A DNA stretch of 8,680 bases. Origin: JBFWWW01 sp050245975. GTDB lineage: Bacteria; Pseudomonadota; Alphaproteobacteria; Rhizobiales; Hyphomicrobiaceae. The notes below the pieces were generated by a model, which saw only the letters and a list, made by a program, of their open reading frames with translations, ran no database searches and had not been told where the DNA came from. Position numbers and translations under genes: made by a program. Each line of letters starts with the position of its first letter. Positions within the stretch are counted from its first letter, which is position 1. Positions 6,769-8,680 of this stretch are shown piece by piece. Location: contig JBFWWW010000170.1 in the NCBI GenBank assembly GCA_050245975.1, forward strand, positions 1 through 8,680, in the 5' to 3' direction.

Positions 6769-7015
6769 GGCTCTGACTTAATGCGGGTCGGTGCCGGATG
6801 AAAGCCATCCGCGTCGCCCGGCCGGGGATATCAGACGGTGGGGTGAACGGCGTCAGGAGGCTTGAATCCGGCGCTCCTGCAGGCACTTGGCGGGTTTCAC
6901 CGCCACAAAACCGCCATCCCCGGTCCGTCTGGTGGCGAGGCCCGCTGGGGGACCTTCAGGGCGTTCCGGCACGTCCGGCTCATGGCGTTCAGTCCGTATG
7001 GTGGAGGAGCTGTTC
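6769..7015. promoter_or_regulatory. Divergent intergenic region, uvrC / exported protein
   Basis: These 247 bases separate the divergent starts of uvrC and the exported protein gene, so promoters for both are expected. I see no LexA-type or other recognisable operator and no good -35/-10 pair. One perfect 6-bp stem with a 6-base loop, TGGCGG-GTTTCA-CCGCCA (6888-6905), stands about 110 bases upstream of the exported protein start and could be a protein-binding dyad or leader hairpin. Short open frames across this stretch look random. Confidence 0.4.
7003..7008 (+). promoter_or_regulatory. Strong ribosome binding site of the exported protein gene
   Basis: GGAGGA, 7 bases before ATG 7016. It selects that ATG over the upstream in-frame ATGs at 6887 and 6998, and the choice is confirmed by the signal peptide that begins there. 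Confidence 0.85.
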
Positions 7016-7969
7016 ATGCGTACGCTCATGGCGTCGGTGCTCGCCCTTCTGCTCGCAACGGCTCCCGCGTTCGCAGCCCGCACCCAGAAGAAGCCGGAGT
7101 TCGCGACCGCCGCCGCGATCATGGCCTGGATGCAGGGCTACCGCGCCCATCCCGATCCGGACAAGGTGCCCGACGTCGTGCGGGCCATGAGCGATCTCAA
7201 CGTGTTCAAGGATCTCGATACGGCCGGGATCTACATCGGCTTCACGGCCGGCGTGATCGGCGCCAACTCGCGGCAGGCCGACAAGCTGATCGCCCGCATG
7301 TTCCCGCTGCCGCCCGAGGATCAGGTGCTTGTGGTGCGCGCCATCGCCTATTCCGGCCTGCCCAACTGGAAGCAGGTCCTGACGTCGTTCTCTGAGCGTA
7401 TGCCGGCGCGGACGGTCCTGATCCAGCGCTATCTCGACGGCAAGTTGCCGACGCTGGGCAAGCTGCCGCTCGACAACGGCTCGGCAGGGCTCGACACGCT
7501 GTGGGGTTACTATCTCGCCACGGGATCCTTCGAGCCGGTTGCACGCATGATCTCGATCCTCTCCTGGTCGCAGAACAAGGACAACGTCGAGCGTCTCACC
7601 GTGGGCAGCATGGCGAAGTGGACCCTCGCCGCCAATGCGACGCGCGACAAGGAATTGCTCGACATGCTCAAGAGCGCGCTGGCCTATGAGACCAAGACCA
7701 CCCAGCCGATCCTGCGCGAGGTGATCGAGGCAGCCGAGACCTTCGAGATTTCCAAGATCCGCAAGGATGCGATCGCCGCCATCGATCAGGTCAAGGCCAA
7801 GGGACCGGAAACGGCGCGCAACTACGCCTGGTGGGGCCAGGCCGGCCAGACGGCGCTCGCGCTGGGCTGTGTCGCGGCCGGTGCGCTGGGGCACATGGAA
7901 GTGGGCCTGCCATGCGTGCTGGGCGGTGCGGCCTCGTCGGCCGCGCTCAAGTACCTGGCGCCGCAGTAG
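7016..7969 (+). CDS. Exported helical protein of unknown function
   Basis: I do not recognise a named family. The 317-residue product begins with a classical signal peptide (MRTLMASVLALLLATAPAFA, residues 1-20), with likely signal peptidase I cleavage after Ala20 or Ala21, so it should be periplasmic or membrane-attached. The mature part is predominantly helical with no nucleotide-binding or catalytic motif I can identify. Visible landmarks are IMAWMQGYRAHPDPDKVPDV (35-54), a YSGLPNWKQVL stretch (112-122) and LDTLWGYYLATGSF (159-172). The C-terminal 40 residues are rich in Ala, Gly and Leu and contain the only two cysteines (285 and 300), which could form a disulfide or lie in a hydrophobic hairpin. 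The strong GGAGGA site fixes the start. It is divergent from uvrC and followed by a 202-base gap, so it is probably monocistronic. Confidence 0.88.
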   Translation: MRTLMASVLALLLATAPAFAARTQKKPEFATAAAIMAWMQGYRAHPDPDKVPDVVRAMSDLNVFKDLDTAGIYIGFTAGVIGANSRQADKLIARMFPLPPEDQVLVVRAIAYSGLPNWKQVLTSFSERMPARTVLIQRYLDGKLPTLGKLPLDNGSAGLDTLWGYYLATGSFEPVARMISILSWSQNKDNVERLTVGSMAKWTLAANATRDKELLDMLKSALAYETKTTQPILREVIEAAETFEISKIRKDAIAAIDQVKAKGPETARNYAWWGQAGQTALALGCVAAGALGHMEVGLPCVLGGAASSAALKYLAPQ

Positions 7970-8002
7970 GGCGGGACACCGCCGTATTCGGCCGGCCGAC
8001 GG
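7970..8002 (+). terminator. Possible hairpin after the exported protein gene
   Basis: Directly after the stop codon, GGCGG-GACA-CCGCC (7970-7983) forms a 5-bp stem. It is followed by the palindrome CGGCCGGCCG (7989-7998) set inside CCGT/ACGG (7982-7985 and 7999-8002). Alternative stems are possible. There is no T-run, so a role in termination is only tentative. Confidence 0.3.
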
Positions 8003-8171
8003 TCATCGCCCCGACATGGACCGGCTCAGGTCCCGCCCCGACGGCATCGCGACGGGCGGCAATCCGTATTCCGACTGTCGCCGGTGTGTCTCACGCGTTG
8101 CCTCCGGGCCCCGGCTTGGGCAATGTGATGCCGGGAAATCTCCCTGGAAATCGCAAAGTCCGGATCGATCC

Positions 8172-8564
8172 ATGCAGTTTGCGCCGACGCGCTACACCCG
8201 CATCGAGGGCACCGAGGTGATGGTGCAGGTGAACTCCGCCGACGAGGCGCGCTCGGCCGTCAAGGAGCTCAAGCATAAGAAGCGCGAGGTGGCCTTCGTG
8301 CGTCGCTCTCTCGTGCGCCAGCGCAAGGCCCTTGCGGTGCGCCAGGAACGGTCGCGCAAGTCGAAGTCGGTGTGGCGGCGCATGGGGCTGGCCCTGAAGG
8401 CCTTCTTCTGGTGGCTCGCCGCGTTGCTGACGCGGTCCGGGCCGGCGCAACGCAAGAAGAACCTTGCGACCGTCGAGCGCGACATCGCCGTTGCCGACGA
8501 GATCATGCACAACATCGACAGCTGCATCCTGCAGGTGGAAGGCAGATTGATCACGCACGGCTGA
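8172..8564 (+). CDS. Small basic coiled-coil protein with one membrane segment
   Basis: I do not recognise a characterised family. The 130-residue product has an N-terminal segment with polar and beta character (1-20). A strongly basic helical region rich in Lys and Arg (about 31-70, coiled-coil prone) follows, then a hydrophobic stretch LALKAFFWWLAALLT (73-87) long enough for a short membrane helix. A second helix of mixed charge (about 93-127) comes last. The dense positive charge before the hydrophobic segment suggests an N-in orientation by the positive-inside rule. ATG 8172 has only a weak GGA 7 bases upstream; ATG 8220 (MVQVNSADEA) is an alternative giving 114 residues. The frame is open far upstream into the previous gene, but that part is antisense-like and discarded. 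It lies 202 bases after the exported protein gene and before a strong hairpin. Confidence 0.75.
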   Translation: MQFAPTRYTRIEGTEVMVQVNSADEARSAVKELKHKKREVAFVRRSLVRQRKALAVRQERSRKSKSVWRRMGLALKAFFWWLAALLTRSGPAQRKKNLATVERDIAVADEIMHNIDSCILQVEGRLITHG

Positions 8565-8582
8565 CGCGGCGATCAAACGACT

Positions 8583-8623
8583 GCCGCCTCCTCCGGACCT
8601 TGGACAGACCCGGAAGAGGCGGC
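8583..8623. terminator. Strong terminator-like hairpin, 14-bp stem
   Basis: Arms 8583-8596 and 8610-8623 pair at 13 of 14 positions (GCCGCCTCCTCCGG with CCGGAAGAGGCGGC, one C/A mismatch), around a 13-base loop. It begins 19 bases after the stop codon of the small basic protein gene. No clean T-run follows on either strand (TCCCCCGTCC on plus), so it may act as a bidirectional or non-canonical terminator or an mRNA 3'-end stabiliser. Confidence 0.65.
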
Positions 8624-8680
8624 TCCCCCGTCCAGCTTGCGCCGGACATCTCGGATATCCAAAGAACAAAGAAAGTCAGC

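Noticed and set aside
6887..7015. 43-residue N-terminal extension of the exported protein from ATG 6887
   Set aside because: The extension would bury the signal peptide, is low-complexity and lacks a ribosome site, whereas ATG 7016 has GGAGGA at ideal spacing.
6853..7122. 89-codon minus-strand open frame upstream of uvrC
   Set aside because: It overlaps the strong ribosome site and signal peptide of the plus-strand gene, and its composition looks random.

Overview
The window reads as chromosomal DNA from a GC-rich alphaproteobacterium, most likely a Hyphomicrobiales (Bradyrhizobium-like) or related soil or aquatic lineage. This rests on uniformly high G/C at third codon positions, on a UvrC carrying the long acidic insertion typical of alphaproteobacteria, and on the style of the YCII/DGPF, NUDT19-like and MBL-fold proteins. 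The genus is inference. There are nine genes, and I see no tRNA, rRNA, CRISPR array, insertion sequence or phage gene.

Left part (1-3765, all minus strand). Transcription runs from high to low coordinates: a YCII/DGPF-domain protein (3343-3765), a 127-base gap holding a hairpin and two small dyads, then three closely spaced enzymes: an MBL-fold hydrolase (2343-3215), a divergent HMG-CoA-lyase-like enzyme (1343-2314) and a nitrilase (356-1315). Gaps between the three are only 28 and 27 bases, so they are probably one operon. After a further 103 bases comes the 5' part of a small GIY-YIG-like protein (1-252) that runs off the left edge. The enzyme trio looks like a small catabolic or hydrolytic cassette, but its substrate cannot be read from the sequence. 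The lyase homologue carries two active-site substitutions, which makes plain HMG-CoA cleavage doubtful.

Middle part (3838-6768). A NUDT19-type Nudix hydrolase on the plus strand is divergent from the YCII gene and converges on uvrC (minus strand), with only 3 bases between the two stop codons. UvrC is full length: GIY-YIG nuclease, four cysteines spaced as in the E. coli Fe-S site, UVR motif, RNase H-like nuclease interrupted by an acidic insert, and tandem HhH.

Right part (6769-8680). A 247-base divergent intergenic region separates uvrC from a plus-strand gene for an exported helical protein of unknown function (7016-7969). A 202-base gap follows, then a small, very basic helical protein with one likely membrane segment (8172-8564). 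That gene is followed by a strong 14-bp hairpin (8583-8623) that probably ends transcription. The last 57 bases hold nothing I can name.

The best leads for something undescribed are the nitrilase/lyase-like/MBL cassette with its altered lyase active site, and the two unknown proteins on the right. I see no evidence of a defence system or mobile element.
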